From the NCBI RefSeq assembly GCF_041080815.1, contig NZ_CP160205.1:2542001-2606000 (forward strand): 64,000 nt of DNA. The letters are read 5' to 3'. Positions 1-8,234 of the stretch are shown here, one piece after another (the first letter of the stretch is position 1; each line of letters starts with the position of its first letter). The translations under genes and the position numbers were made by a program. Source of the DNA: Mucilaginibacter yixingensis. Lineage in GTDB: Bacteria > Bacteroidota > Bacteroidia > Sphingobacteriales > Sphingobacteriaceae. Under the pieces are notes generated by a model. That model ran no database searches. It was not told the origin of the DNA and saw nothing but the letters and a program-made list of their open reading frames with translations.

Positions 1-360
1 GCTGATAACGGGCAACAATTTGGCCAGGTGTTTATTGAGCGTATACAGCGTTACCGTGCTGTGGTCATACCCATACTCTACCTGGATAAATGCGCCGTAA
101 AAGTCTATCTCGTCGGCAATCTGTGCGGCGGTGCGGGTGGCCGTACCCTCGGTAAGCATGGTGTTCGTTGCCATGTTCAGCAACGGATTCTCTGCATCAA
201 AACGCTTGTTGGCAAATATCCACTCCAGGCGCAATAATTCCTGATCACCTGAATTGAAATAGAAAAACTCGCAGCCGTTGGCTAGTTTTATATGTTCCGG
301 CTTTATCAGGCTGATGTGCTCAACCGTTTTAAAGTCGGGTGCTATGGTTCTGTCTAACAT
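1..360 (-). CDS. M16-family peptidase-like protein (3-prime part cut off by window edge)
   Basis: The ATG is at 358-360 on the minus strand and the frame stays open to position 1, giving the first 120 residues. The start (MLDRTIAP, then LANGCEFFYFNSGDQELLRLEW) and the later NMATNTMLTEGTATR region match the N-terminal fold of zinc peptidase M16 family members. The visible part has no HxxEH motif where the active subunit has one, so by family knowledge this is probably the inactive partner of a two-subunit M16 peptidase. The active subunit is the next gene upstream on the same strand (430-1710), 69 bp away. That gap holds one arm of a palindromic repeat. The remaining C-terminal part lies outside the window. 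Confidence 0.8.
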   Translation of the reverse strand, partial: MLDRTIAPDFKTVEHISLIKPEHIKLANGCEFFYFNSGDQELLRLEWIFANKRFDAENPLLNMATNTMLTEGTATRTAAQIADEIDFYGAFIQVEYGYDHSTVTLYTLNKHLAKLLPVIS

Positions 361-371
361 GGTATTTTTTT

Positions 372-473
372 GTCCGGAAGTCCACAAGGCGGAAAGTCCG
401 GAAGATTTTTAAACTTGAATCTTCAGTTGCTATAATTCTACTTCCAGACTTTCCGTCTTACCGACTTCCGGAC
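372..473. repeat. Imperfect inverted repeat reaching into a coding end (CCGGAAGTC family)
   Basis: Two 33-bp arms (372-404 and 441-473) are reverse complements at 28 of 33 positions, with a 36-bp loop. The right arm lies inside the 3-prime end of the M16 peptidase gene and encodes part of its last 15 residues. A single related arm occurs at 5352-5378. Confidence 0.8.
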
Positions 474-1710
474 TACGCTCTGCCAAATAAACTAAGGTTG
501 ATGAATTTTCTTTTCTGAACAGGTTATTGGCCTGAGTTTTCACCTCATCAGATGTCACCTTCAGGTATTGGTCGGTCTCCTTGTTTAGCAGATCGGCATC
601 GCCCAACAACTCAAAATAAGCCAGATTCATGGCTTTATCCAGCAAAGCCATCTCGCTGAAAATCATGGTCGATTCTGTTTTGTTCTTCACCTTGGCCAGT
701 TCATTATCAGGCACACCGGCTTCTTTCAGTTTATTCAACTCTTGCCAGATGGCGCTTTCGGCCTGCTCAATGGTCACCCCTTCCAGCGGCTTGCCTTCTA
801 CTACAAACATGGCCTTATCCATGCTGCCGGTAGTGTAAGCGCTGATGTCGCTAAACAGTTGCTGCTCCTTAATCAGATTACGATAAAGTCTTGATGATTG
901 CCCGCGACCTAAAATATCAGACAGCAGATCCGTAGTATGATAAGTGTCAGCCAGGCGTTCATCAGCCTGAAAAGCAATATAAAGCGAGTTTAATGGTACT
1001 TTACCACTTACCGTTTCGCGGCGCTCGTCGGTCTGCGCGGGCTCCAGCGGCAGGTTGCGGTGATATTTCTCGCCGGTAGGTATCGGGCCAAACCATTTCT
1101 CGGTCAGTTGCTTAACATCTTCGGTCTTCACGTTGCCACCAACTACCATTATGGCGTTTTGAGGATTGTAATGTTTTTTGAAGAAGGCTTTTACGGCATC
1201 AATCTGCGCATCGGCTATGTGCTCCAGTTTCTCGCCAATGGTGGCCCAACGGTATGGGTGTTGCTTATAAACCAGCGGACGCAATTTTAACCACACATCG
1301 CCATAAGGCTGGTTGAGGTAGCGTTGTTTAAACTCCTCCATCACCACGTTACGCTGCACTTCCAGGCTTTTCTCACTAAAGGCAAGGCTCAGCATGCGGT
1401 CGCTCTCCAGCCAAAACGCTGTTTCCAGGTTTTCGGCAGGCAGCGCAATGTAGTAATTGGTGATATCGTTGCTGGTAAAGGCATTATTCTCGCCCCCTAC
1501 GCGTTGTAGCGGTTCATCATAAGTTGGGATGTTGACAGAGCCGCCAAACATCAGATGCTCAAACAAATGTGCAAAGCCCGTTTGGGATGGATCTTCATCG
1601 CGCGCGCCAACATCATATAAAATATTGAGTACGGCCATGGGGGTGGTAGCATCTTCATGCACAATAACACGCAGCCCGTTGGCCAGGGTAAATCGGTTAA
1701 ATCTAACCAT
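430..1710 (-). CDS. M16-family zinc peptidase, catalytic subunit
   Basis: A 426-residue protein with the inverted zinc-peptidase motif HLFEH at residues 48-52 and the downstream acidic pair E125/E126 (VVMEE) that supplies the third zinc ligand in M16 enzymes. A second M16-like half follows from about residue 190 (the LPLEPAQTDERR region onward). No signal peptide is visible, so it is probably cytoplasmic or periplasmic without a classical leader. Family members degrade small unfolded peptides as two-chain assemblies; the catalytically silent partner is the adjacent gene at 1-360. The last 15 or so residues (RSPEVGKTESLEVEL) are encoded by a repeat arm and are probably not part of the conserved fold. 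Confidence 0.9.
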   Translation of the reverse strand: MVRFNRFTLANGLRVIVHEDATTPMAVLNILYDVGARDEDPSQTGFAHLFEHLMFGGSVNIPTYDEPLQRVGGENNAFTSNDITNYYIALPAENLETAFWLESDRMLSLAFSEKSLEVQRNVVMEEFKQRYLNQPYGDVWLKLRPLVYKQHPYRWATIGEKLEHIADAQIDAVKAFFKKHYNPQNAIMVVGGNVKTEDVKQLTEKWFGPIPTGEKYHRNLPLEPAQTDERRETVSGKVPLNSLYIAFQADERLADTYHTTDLLSDILGRGQSSRLYRNLIKEQQLFSDISAYTTGSMDKAMFVVEGKPLEGVTIEQAESAIWQELNKLKEAGVPDNELAKVKNKTESTMIFSEMALLDKAMNLAYFELLGDADLLNKETDQYLKVTSDEVKTQANNLFRKENSSTLVYLAERSPEVGKTESLEVEL

Positions 1711-1875
1711 AAGTATCTGTTAAAAAATGGTGAACAAATGTATAGTAATTGAAATGAAAGCCGCAAGCTAATTGCAAAAAGCTTACGCTAGCATTAAAAT
1801 GCTAACTTTAATGCATTGAAACTTTTAACCATTGCATTGCGTATAACCTAAGCTACTAGTACCTACAACATTATC

Positions 1876-2430
1876 ATGTACCCCGATCTAATTAAACAAC
1901 TTTCGGCAACGATGGGCAAAAAGAAAGTAGACAAGCTGGGGTTACTGCTTGCCGAAAAAGACTTTGCGCTTAATGACCTGATTGATTTAACCTTCCATGC
2001 CGATAAGGGCATTGCCTTTCGTGCCGCCTGGCTGTTGGAAAACATGTTCTTAAGATATCCTGAAATTATCCTGCCAAATATTTCCTATATCGTTAGCAGA
2101 ATACAAGAGGTACAAAACCCAAGTTGCAAGCGCCACTATGCCAAGATTATGATGCACCTGACCTCGCCACGCGCACCGCTGGCTATCCGTCAGGCTATTA
2201 ATGACATTGATCTGGAACCTGCTATTGAGCAATGTTTTGATTGGTTGATTGACCCACACGTGCTGGTGGCCGTAAAATCATTTGCCAGCGAGGCCTTGTT
2301 TAATATGCGTGTACGTTATCCATGGATTGTGGAAGAACTCCCCGAACAACTTGAGTACCTGATGCGCGATGGCACTGCAGCCATACAATCAAAAGGCCGG
2401 AGGTTGCTGAGTTATTTTGAGCCGCATTAA
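1876..2430 (+). CDS. HEAT/ARM-like helical repeat protein, function unknown
   Basis: A 184-residue soluble protein made almost entirely of predicted alpha-helix, with repeated hydrophobic patterns such as GIAFRAAWLLENMFLRYPEI and VAVKSFASEALFNMRVRYPWI. These look like HEAT-type helical hairpins with an R-A-A-W/A-L-L register. There is no signal peptide, no membrane segment and no catalytic motif that I recognise. It starts at an ATG and is monocistronic, convergent with the small gene at 2529-2873. HEAT-like folds usually mediate protein-protein contacts; no specific partner can be inferred. Confidence 0.75.
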   Translation: MYPDLIKQLSATMGKKKVDKLGLLLAEKDFALNDLIDLTFHADKGIAFRAAWLLENMFLRYPEIILPNISYIVSRIQEVQNPSCKRHYAKIMMHLTSPRAPLAIRQAINDIDLEPAIEQCFDWLIDPHVLVAVKSFASEALFNMRVRYPWIVEELPEQLEYLMRDGTAAIQSKGRRLLSYFEPH

Positions 2431-2432
2431 GC

Positions 2433-2522
2433 ACCCCTCCCCAACCCTCCCCTTCGGGGAGAACTTTAATTTAGAATATTTTCAAAGTCCCTCTCCTTTA
2501 GAGAGGGATTTAAGGTGAGGTT
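2433..2522. repeat. Intergenic palindromic repeat (CCTCTCC/GGAGAGG family)
   Basis: It fills the space between two convergent genes. It contains a cccc-ttcg-gggg hairpin and a ccctctc-ctttaga-gagaggg hairpin, and its outer arms pair imperfectly with each other. Related copies lie at 23345-23382, 39435-39482 and 52041-52106. It may serve as a bidirectional terminator. Confidence 0.65.
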
Positions 2523-2528
2523 TAGTGC

Positions 2529-2873
2529 TTACGCCGTAGGCCTGTCTTCCCTATGCAAATTTCTGCTTACCATATAATGGTGCAATTTGGCATGTATAGC
2601 AGATGTACTGTCGTCCGCATAGGCGCCGTAAGCGTTAATCAGCGCGCCTTTCAGGTTATATTTTGATGATGTGATGGCGTATAAAATGGAGGTATCCGAA
2701 GGATTGCTTGCACCCTCGAAACGGTAAAATTCGTCTATCTCGAAATCCTCAGCCGCCATCTGTATACCGGCCGATTTATCGTCGATGGTTTCGCCATCTA
2801 AACTCAGGTTGGCGGTATAACCTCTTTTATTCAGGTCGTTCAACGCGTCGACCAGGGTTTCGTAGTTTTTCAT
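2529..2873 (-). CDS. Small conserved Bacteroidota protein, function unknown
   Basis: A 114-residue acidic soluble protein, starting MKNYETLVDALNDLNKRGY, followed by a region rich in acidic residues (AAEDFEIDEFYRFEG) and then SSKYNLKGALINAYGAYAD. As I recall, homologues in Bacteroidota are often labelled phosphoribosylpyrophosphate synthetase in databases. The protein is far too short for that enzyme and shows no PRPP-binding motif, so the label should not be transferred. There is no signal peptide or membrane segment. It is transcribed alone, convergent with the HEAT-like gene. Confidence 0.75.
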   Translation of the reverse strand: MKNYETLVDALNDLNKRGYTANLSLDGETIDDKSAGIQMAAEDFEIDEFYRFEGASNPSDTSILYAITSSKYNLKGALINAYGAYADDSTSAIHAKLHHYMVSRNLHREDRPTA

Positions 2874-3010
2874 GGTTTTAGTTTTTAAGTGATATTGGTT
2901 TTTGCCTGATTATCTATTTCAATAACTATCTATACCAGCCAAATGTTTTACTTTTTGATGAACGGGATGATCAATAGGTGCTATTTTTGTCATCAGCAGT
3001 AACCACGCCC

Positions 3011-3541
3011 ATGAAAAACATTCTGGCCATTTCTGGCAGTCTTCGCTCTGATTCATCCAATACCCGCATCCTGAAATTATTGGGCACATGGATGCCTGCG
3101 GACGTCAACTATTTGATCTATGACGGTATGGGGGTACTCCCGCATTTTATACCATTTGCCGAAGGCGAACCACTGCCACCGCAAGTAAGCGTACTCCACC
3201 AACAACTCAATGAAGCTGATGCCCTAATTATCTGCACGCCTGAGTATGCTTTTGGCGTCCCTGGCTCGCTAAAGAACTTACTAGATTGGACGGTTGGCAC
3301 CGGCAACCTGGTAGATAAACCTGTCGCTTTAATCACCGCGTCCTCCAAGGGTGATGACGCTCATGCAGCTTTGCTGAAAATACTAAGCGCATTATCGGCA
3401 CAAGTAACTGACGCATTGCTCATTCCGTTTATTCGCTCACGCTTTAATGCTGAGGGGAATATAACAGATGCCAGTACTGAGGCTGAATTACGCCGCGTTT
3501 TTGATAACTTGCTCAACGCAATAAATCAAATTAATGAGTAA
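3011..3541 (+). CDS. NADPH-dependent FMN reductase family protein
   Basis: Flavodoxin-like fold: the N-terminus [17 protein letters not shown] carries the phosphate-binding G-S-L-R-x-x-S loop of the NADPH-dependent FMN reductase family, and [18 protein letters not shown] is the conserved FMN/NADPH contact segment. The product is 176 residues. The open frame extends upstream to a GTG at 2978, but the ATG at 3011 places the first beta strand at the N-terminus as in homologues. Such enzymes reduce FMN, quinones or azo compounds; the substrate here is unknown. Its stop overlaps the start of the DUF2132 gene by 8 bp, suggesting translational coupling. Confidence 0.85.
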   Translation: MKNILAISGSLRSDSSNTRILKLLGTWMPADVNYLIYDGMGVLPHFIPFAEGEPLPPQVSVLHQQLNEADALIICTPEYAFGVPGSLKNLLDWTVGTGNLVDKPVALITASSKGDDAHAALLKILSALSAQVTDALLIPFIRSRFNAEGNITDASTEAELRRVFDNLLNAINQINE

Positions 3542-3752
3542 TCCGCAACCCAATAATCCGCTACATGGCAAAACACTTGAGGCTATTTTAACAGAATTAG
3601 TTGCGCACTATGGCTGGCCCGAATTAGGCTATCGCATCCGGATTAATTGTTTTTTACAGGATCCAAGCATTAAATCGAGCCTCAAATTTTTACGCAAAAC
3701 AGATTGGGCACGTAAGAAGGTGGAAGATCTATATTTGGAGATGATTGGGTAG
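3534..3752 (+). CDS. DUF2132 (VF530-like) small protein
   Basis: A 72-residue protein with the pattern of the VF530/DUF2132 family: [16 protein letters not shown], then the [16 protein letters not shown] signature and a C-terminal [19 protein letters not shown] helix. Family structures are small helical proteins proposed to bind DNA, but the biological role is not established. It overlaps the FMN reductase gene by 8 bp, so the two are probably co-translated. Confidence 0.85.
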   Translation: MSNPQPNNPLHGKTLEAILTELVAHYGWPELGYRIRINCFLQDPSIKSSLKFLRKTDWARKKVEDLYLEMIG

Positions 3753-3753
3753 A

Positions 3754-4440
3754 TCATAACGTGTATTGTTTTGAACTGATCTGTTTTTTTGTAAAATGAC
3801 CGTTGGCAGCTATTTCAACTTGATAGACAGCGGAATCGATCAGTGCCCGCTTATTGTGATCTTTGTAAGTGGTTTTAATTAAACGATAACATTTTATAGT
3901 TGCCCCCAGATCGGCATAAGCCTTCCAAACAGAAACCAGATCCGCTTCAGGATCGCCATCGTTCACATTTGGCCCTTCGGCTAATGCTGTACCATCTACA
4001 TAACCATTGTTTGCATTTAATAACACCATGGCATCAAACCAGTAGTCATGCTCGCACTCCGCATGTATAACGACCGGGGTAAACGCACCGATCTTGTTTT
4101 GTTTAGCAACATACCATGCCGTGATCAGCTTAACCGCATAAGACGGCGGCTCTTTAAACATTGGCCCCATCATCGGGCCCAACAATTTTAGCCTTTCACT
4201 GTCGGTCAGTAATACCAAGGCCTTCGTTTTTGTTGGATCAGCAAACAACTCATCTTGTTTTTCATCATAAACAAAATGCTCAACGAACTTTGTACTCGAA
4301 ATATTCTTAAAGGCGAACTTAGCATCTGAAACATCTATAGAACTTTCCCTCTTCTGTGAATTTCTCACATGACAGGATGAACAGCCGGTGCCGGCCACTA
4401 CGACCACAATAAGTAACCGCGATAAGTTCTTAAGTTTCAT
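3754..4440 (-). CDS. Putative lipoprotein, paralogue of the adjacent gene
   Basis: 228 residues with a hydrophobic N-terminus (LLIVVVVAGTGC) that ends in a cysteine and resembles a lipoprotein signal, although the lipobox is loose. The mature part contains AKFAFKNISSTKF, LLGPMMGP and AWYVAKQNKIG, each with a close counterpart in the gene at 4524-5249, and both end in a SSK-YT sequence. The pair is therefore a tandem duplication. No enzymatic motif or known domain was recognised. The mature N-terminus contains an extra SCHVRN sequence, giving one more cysteine. Confidence 0.7.
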   Translation of the reverse strand: MKLKNLSRLLIVVVVAGTGCSSCHVRNSQKRESSIDVSDAKFAFKNISSTKFVEHFVYDEKQDELFADPTKTKALVLLTDSERLKLLGPMMGPMFKEPPSYAVKLITAWYVAKQNKIGAFTPVVIHAECEHDYWFDAMVLLNANNGYVDGTALAEGPNVNDGDPEADLVSVWKAYADLGATIKCYRLIKTTYKDHNKRALIDSAVYQVEIAANGHFTKKQISSKQYTL

Positions 4441-4523
4441 GGCCCTATTTATTGATCAATAAAATTATTGTTTTAAACTCGATGTTTGATCCTGCCAGGA
4501 GATGTTATCGTGAATTATCCTCC

Positions 4524-5249
4524 CTATTTAATATCATTTACAGTGTATTTCTTCGAGCTAAGCTTGCTTTTATTGAACCGTCCTTTATTATCTATTTCGA
4601 TTTTGTAAACAACCGAATCTATCAGCGAAACATGTTTTAGCGTATCGGTATAGTCTGTTTTTTCAAGTTGATAATTGGTTATAATATTTTTGTTTATCAC
4701 CGCATAATTCTTCCACTGATAAACTTCCAGCGAATCGCCAACCTCAGTTGGACCAGGTTGTTCGCCTCCACTAATATTATATCCACTAACGTATTTATTA
4801 TTACTATCCAATAAGACCATGACCACGGCACCATAATCATCCCCTTCCAGATCTATTATAATAGGTTGTAAGTCTCCTATTTTGTCTTGTTTTGCAACAA
4901 ACCACGCATTCATCTCATCGCGTACATATGCAGGATCAAGTTTAAGTTCTTGTTTTATAAACGGGCCCAACAACGCAAACTTCTCTGCCTTGGTTAATGG
5001 TGTTAGTTGATGCCTTTTTGAATGGTCTGTAAACGCACGCGAATGATCCTGATCATCCATGAACAGATCAAAAGCTTTTGTTGATGTAAGATCTTTAAAG
5101 GCAAATTTATTATCGGCAATATCGATCGCGGCATTTAAAACTCGGACAGCAGTGTCTTTCTTAATTTTAGTTTGAGGTCTTGGATCACTCGAACATCCGA
5201 CAATAATTATTAGACAGAGAAGTAAAAAGGTGGCAGTGACTAATTTCAT
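4524..5249 (-). CDS. Putative lipoprotein, paralogue of the adjacent gene
   Basis: 241 residues; the N-terminus MKLVTATFLLLCLIIIVGCSS is a good lipoprotein signal peptide with cysteine 19 as the acylation site. It shares the order and spacing of conserved blocks with the neighbour at 3754-4440: NKFAFKDLTSTKAF, LLGPFIKQ, AWFVAKQDKIG, LIDSVVYKIEIDNKGRF and SSKKYT. The two genes are on the same strand, 83 bp apart. The product is probably attached to a membrane facing the periplasm or the cell surface. The function is unknown. Confidence 0.75.
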   Translation of the reverse strand: MKLVTATFLLLCLIIIVGCSSDPRPQTKIKKDTAVRVLNAAIDIADNKFAFKDLTSTKAFDLFMDDQDHSRAFTDHSKRHQLTPLTKAEKFALLGPFIKQELKLDPAYVRDEMNAWFVAKQDKIGDLQPIIIDLEGDDYGAVVMVLLDSNNKYVSGYNISGGEQPGPTEVGDSLEVYQWKNYAVINKNIITNYQLEKTDYTDTLKHVSLIDSVVYKIEIDNKGRFNKSKLSSKKYTVNDIK

Positions 5250-5351
5250 AAATGTGTAAAGGCTGAACTAATATAAAAAGAAACACCAGCATTACTTCTT
5301 CTTTTTAAGACATAACCGCTGAAATAGCAGATACTGCGCTTTTATATTCTC

Positions 5352-5378
5352 TCTTCCGGACTTTCGGTCTTTCGGACT
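5352..5378. repeat. Single arm of the CCGGAAGTC repeat family
   Basis: This stretch upstream of htpG resembles an arm of the inverted repeat at 372-473 (cttccggactttc core). No second arm was found nearby. Confidence 0.45.
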
Positions 5379-5481
5379 AATTCCCCTCTGCCAATTTGAC
5401 AACCTCTACCCTTTTGGAACGGGCATTGATGAACATTATCTGTTAATTCAAACACGATAAGACAAATCTATTTATAACACT

Positions 5482-7368
5482 ATGATGCAAGAAAAAGGAA
5501 CAATCTCCATCCACACCGAGAACATCTTCCCTATCATCAAAAAATTCCTTTACTCTGATAATGAGATCTTTCTGCGCGAGTTGGTATCAAACGCTGTTGA
5601 TGCCACCCAAAAGATTAAACGCCTGGCCTCATTAGGTCAATTTGGCGGTGAAGTGGGCCAGCCGCAGGTAGAAGTGTCATTTGATAAAGATGCCAAAACC
5701 ATCACCATTTCTGATAACGGTATTGGTATGACGGCTGATGAGATCAAAAAATACATCAACCAGATCGCCTTCTCTGGCGCAACCGAGTTCATGGAGAAAT
5801 TTAAAGAGGCTAATGATGCTAACGAGATCATCGGTCGCTTTGGTTTAGGTTTCTACTCGGCCTTTATGGTGGCAGATCAGGTTGAAATTCAAACACTGAG
5901 CTACCAGGATGGCGCCGAGCCTGCCCGCTGGATTTGCGATGGCAGCACCGAGTTTGAGATTACCGAAGGCACACGCGCTGCCCGCGGTACCGACGTGATC
6001 CTGCATGTTAATGCGGAGTCTGAAGAGTTTTTGGATAAATTCAAGCTGCAAGGCATTCTTGATAAATACGCTAAATTCCTGCCGGTACCAATCAAATTCG
6101 GTACTAAAACCGAGTATGAGGCTGATGGCGAGGACGCTGATGGCAAAGAAAAAACCAAAGAAGTTGAGGTTGATAATATTATCAATGACACCAACCCTAT
6201 CTGGACCAAAGCGCCTTCTGAACTGAAGGACGAGGATTACCTGAACTTCTACAAAGAGCTATATCCTTTCAGCGAAGACCCACTGTTCTGGATCCACCTG
6301 AATGTTGACTATCCGTTCAACCTGACAGGTGTATTGTACTTCCCGAAATTGAAAAACGATTTCGAGTTCCAGAAAAACAAGATCAAACTGTTCTCTCGCC
6401 AGGTATTTATTACCGATGAGGTGAAAGACATCGTACCAGAATTCCTGATGCTGCTGCACGGTGTGATTGACTCACCAGATATCCCGCTGAACGTATCGCG
6501 CAGCTTCCTCCAGGCTGATAGCAACGTCAAAAAGATCAACACTTATATCACTAAAAAAGTAGCTGATAAACTGGGCGAACTATTTAAAAACGACCGTGCC
6601 GGCTACGAAGAGAAGTGGGGCGATATTGGCATGTTTGTAAAGTACGGCATCATCAGCGAAGAAAAGTTCTACGACAAAGCCAAAGACTTTGTGTTGCTGA
6701 CCAATGCCGACAAGAAAAACTTTACACTGAACGAGTATAAAGACCAGGTGGCAGCTACACAAACCGATAAAGACGGTCAGCAAGTTTGGTTGTATACCAA
6801 CAATCGCGATAAGCAGGATGCCTACATCCAGTCGGCCAACCGTAAAGCTTATGATGTACTGGTAATGGATTCGCCGATTGATAATCACTTTATCAGTCAC
6901 CTGGAGCAGAAACTGGAAAAAACATCGTTAAAACGTGTTGATGCTGATGTAATTGACAAGCTGATTAAGAAAGACGACGCCCCAGCTCACATACTGACCG
7001 AAGAGCAAGGCGGACAGGTAAAAATCATCTTTGATAGCGCCATTAACAAACCAGCGTTCAAAGTAGAACTGGAAAGCCTGAGCCCTGACGAGCTGCCGGT
7101 AACCGTAACTATGGATGAGTGGATGCGCCGTATGAAAGACATGGCTGCCATGGGTGGCGGTATGGGCTTTTACGGCAGCATGCCTGACAACTACAAAGTA
7201 GTGGTAAACGGCAATCACAAGCTGATTAGCCGCATATTGCAAACTGAAGACGAAGGCGAAAAATCTCGCCTGGCTAAACAGGCGTTCGACCTGGCCTTAC
7301 TGTCACAAGGCTTGCTTACCGGCTCTGAGTTAACAGAGTTTGTAAACCGCAGCGTTGAAATGATTTAA
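5482..7368 (+). CDS. htpG: Molecular chaperone HtpG (Hsp90)
   Basis: A 628-residue bacterial Hsp90. The N-terminal GHKL ATPase has E33-LVSNAVD (N-box), the DNGIGMT loop at 78-84 and the lid GRFGLGFYSAFMV at 118-130. The middle domain carries NVSRSFLQ with its ATP-contacting arginine, and the C-terminal dimerisation region follows. It acts as an ATP-driven cytosolic dimer that remodels client proteins. The start is a double ATG (5482 or 5485). It is monocistronic and followed by a strong hairpin terminator. Segments rich in acidic and lysine residues (EYEADGEDADGKEKTKEVEVD) form the charged linker. Confidence 0.98.
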   Translation: MMQEKGTISIHTENIFPIIKKFLYSDNEIFLRELVSNAVDATQKIKRLASLGQFGGEVGQPQVEVSFDKDAKTITISDNGIGMTADEIKKYINQIAFSGATEFMEKFKEANDANEIIGRFGLGFYSAFMVADQVEIQTLSYQDGAEPARWICDGSTEFEITEGTRAARGTDVILHVNAESEEFLDKFKLQGILDKYAKFLPVPIKFGTKTEYEADGEDADGKEKTKEVEVDNIINDTNPIWTKAPSELKDEDYLNFYKELYPFSEDPLFWIHLNVDYPFNLTGVLYFPKLKNDFEFQKNKIKLFSRQVFITDEVKDIVPEFLMLLHGVIDSPDIPLNVSRSFLQADSNVKKINTYITKKVADKLGELFKNDRAGYEEKWGDIGMFVKYGIISEEKFYDKAKDFVLLTNADKKNFTLNEYKDQVAATQTDKDGQQVWLYTNNRDKQDAYIQSANRKAYDVLVMDSPIDNHFISHLEQKLEKTSLKRVDADVIDKLIKKDDAPAHILTEEQGGQVKIIFDSAINKPAFKVELESLSPDELPVTVTMDEWMRRMKDMAAMGGGMGFYGSMPDNYKVVVNGNHKLISRILQTEDEGEKSRLAKQAFDLALLSQGLLTGSELTEFVNRSVEMI

Positions 7369-7404
7369 GTGTGCATTAAGCCTTCTGCAAAGGAGGCGAT
7401 ATAT

Positions 7405-7437
7405 AAAAAGCCATCCCGCAAGGATGGCTTTTTGTTT
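7405..7437 (+). terminator. Rho-independent terminator of htpG
   Basis: A 12-bp stem (7405-7416 with 7422-7433) encloses a 5-nt loop, and the run of T begins within the descending arm. It lies 36 bp after the htpG stop codon. Confidence 0.9.
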
Positions 7438-7566
7438 TAAACTATTCGCCGTAAATTTAATCTAAACAGCACACGTAACCGTCACAGCAACATATTGTTA
7501 AATTTTGTGTTCTCTGTTTATGGAAACCTGAGCGTTGTTGCATCATTTAATAAAAACACAATCGTC

Positions 7567-8073
7567 ATGAAAATATTAAAAGCATTATTTGTAGTTCTGG
7601 CAATAACTGCCGGGATGAATGTTGCTCACGCACAAAACAAGAAGAAAGCCTATAGCGAACAAGAAAACATTATAATGCGAGCGCTGGACATGAAGAACTA
7701 TACGTTCAATGCGCAATCGGCTAACCCCATGCGTGGCACAACCATCAACCTTACCGGCATTAATGATCTGCGGATTAAGAAAGATAGCATTATTGCGTAT
7801 CTTCCTTACTATGGCCGCGCTTATATGGGCGTTGCCTATAACCCAACGGAAAGCCCGCTACAGTTTACCTCAACCAAGTTTACCTACAGCAGCGTAACCA
7901 AAAAGAATGATAACCGGGAAATCACTATTAAATTGCAGGACAGCAAAGAGATTCGTCAGATCATCATCAGTACATCGCTTAACGGCTATGCCACAGTAAC
8001 CGTGACCAGCAATAACCGTGATCCCATTACTTTCTACGGCACGCTGGAAGAAACTAAGGCTGACAAGAAATAG
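7567..8073 (+). CDS. DUF4251 secreted protein
   Basis: 168 residues with an N-terminal signal peptide (MKILKALFVVLAITAGMNVAHAQ, cleavage after AHA). The mature part follows the DUF4251 pattern: a short helix (MRALDMKNYTFNAQSANPM), the LRIKKDSIIAYLPYYGRAY core, then beta strands FTSTKFTYSSVTKKNDNREITIKLQD and ITFYGTLEE. The longer open frame from 7495 would put 24 non-signal residues ahead of the leader, so the ATG at 7567 is preferred. DUF4251 proteins are restricted to Bacteroidota and their function is unknown. A second, divergent DUF4251 gene lies at 29526-30071. Confidence 0.85.
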   Translation: MKILKALFVVLAITAGMNVAHAQNKKKAYSEQENIIMRALDMKNYTFNAQSANPMRGTTINLTGINDLRIKKDSIIAYLPYYGRAYMGVAYNPTESPLQFTSTKFTYSSVTKKNDNREITIKLQDSKEIRQIIISTSLNGYATVTVTSNNRDPITFYGTLEETKADKK

Positions 8074-8094
8074 AAGAAAAATTTAATGCAGTCG

Positions 8095-8204
8095 CTCGGC
8101 TCTAGCCGAGTGACGACTATCTCACGGCCTCTGGCCGCCGTAAATTGATCAGATCTCATTTGTTTGCTAACGGCGGCCAGGGGCCGCAGGACAGTCGTCA
8201 CTCG
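8095..8204. repeat. Long imperfect palindrome with nested hairpin
   Basis: The outer arms 8107-8118 and 8193-8204 are perfect 12-bp reverse complements. The inner arms, about 8124-8140 and 8170-8186, match at 16 of 17 positions. A separate 6-bp hairpin at 8095-8110 abuts the left arm. It sits between the convergent DUF4251 gene and modC, and no open frame is present. Confidence 0.8.
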
Positions 8205-8234
8205 AGAAGACGCAAGCTACTACCAGGGTGAAGT

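Noticed and set aside
2529..2873. Annotation as phosphoribosylpyrophosphate synthetase
   Set aside because: At 114 residues and without a PRPP-binding loop it cannot be that enzyme; such a name would be a propagated label.
5380..5420. Sigma-70-like or heat-shock promoter before htpG
   Set aside because: A TTGACA word occurs but no acceptable -7 partner at normal spacing for Bacteroidota was found.
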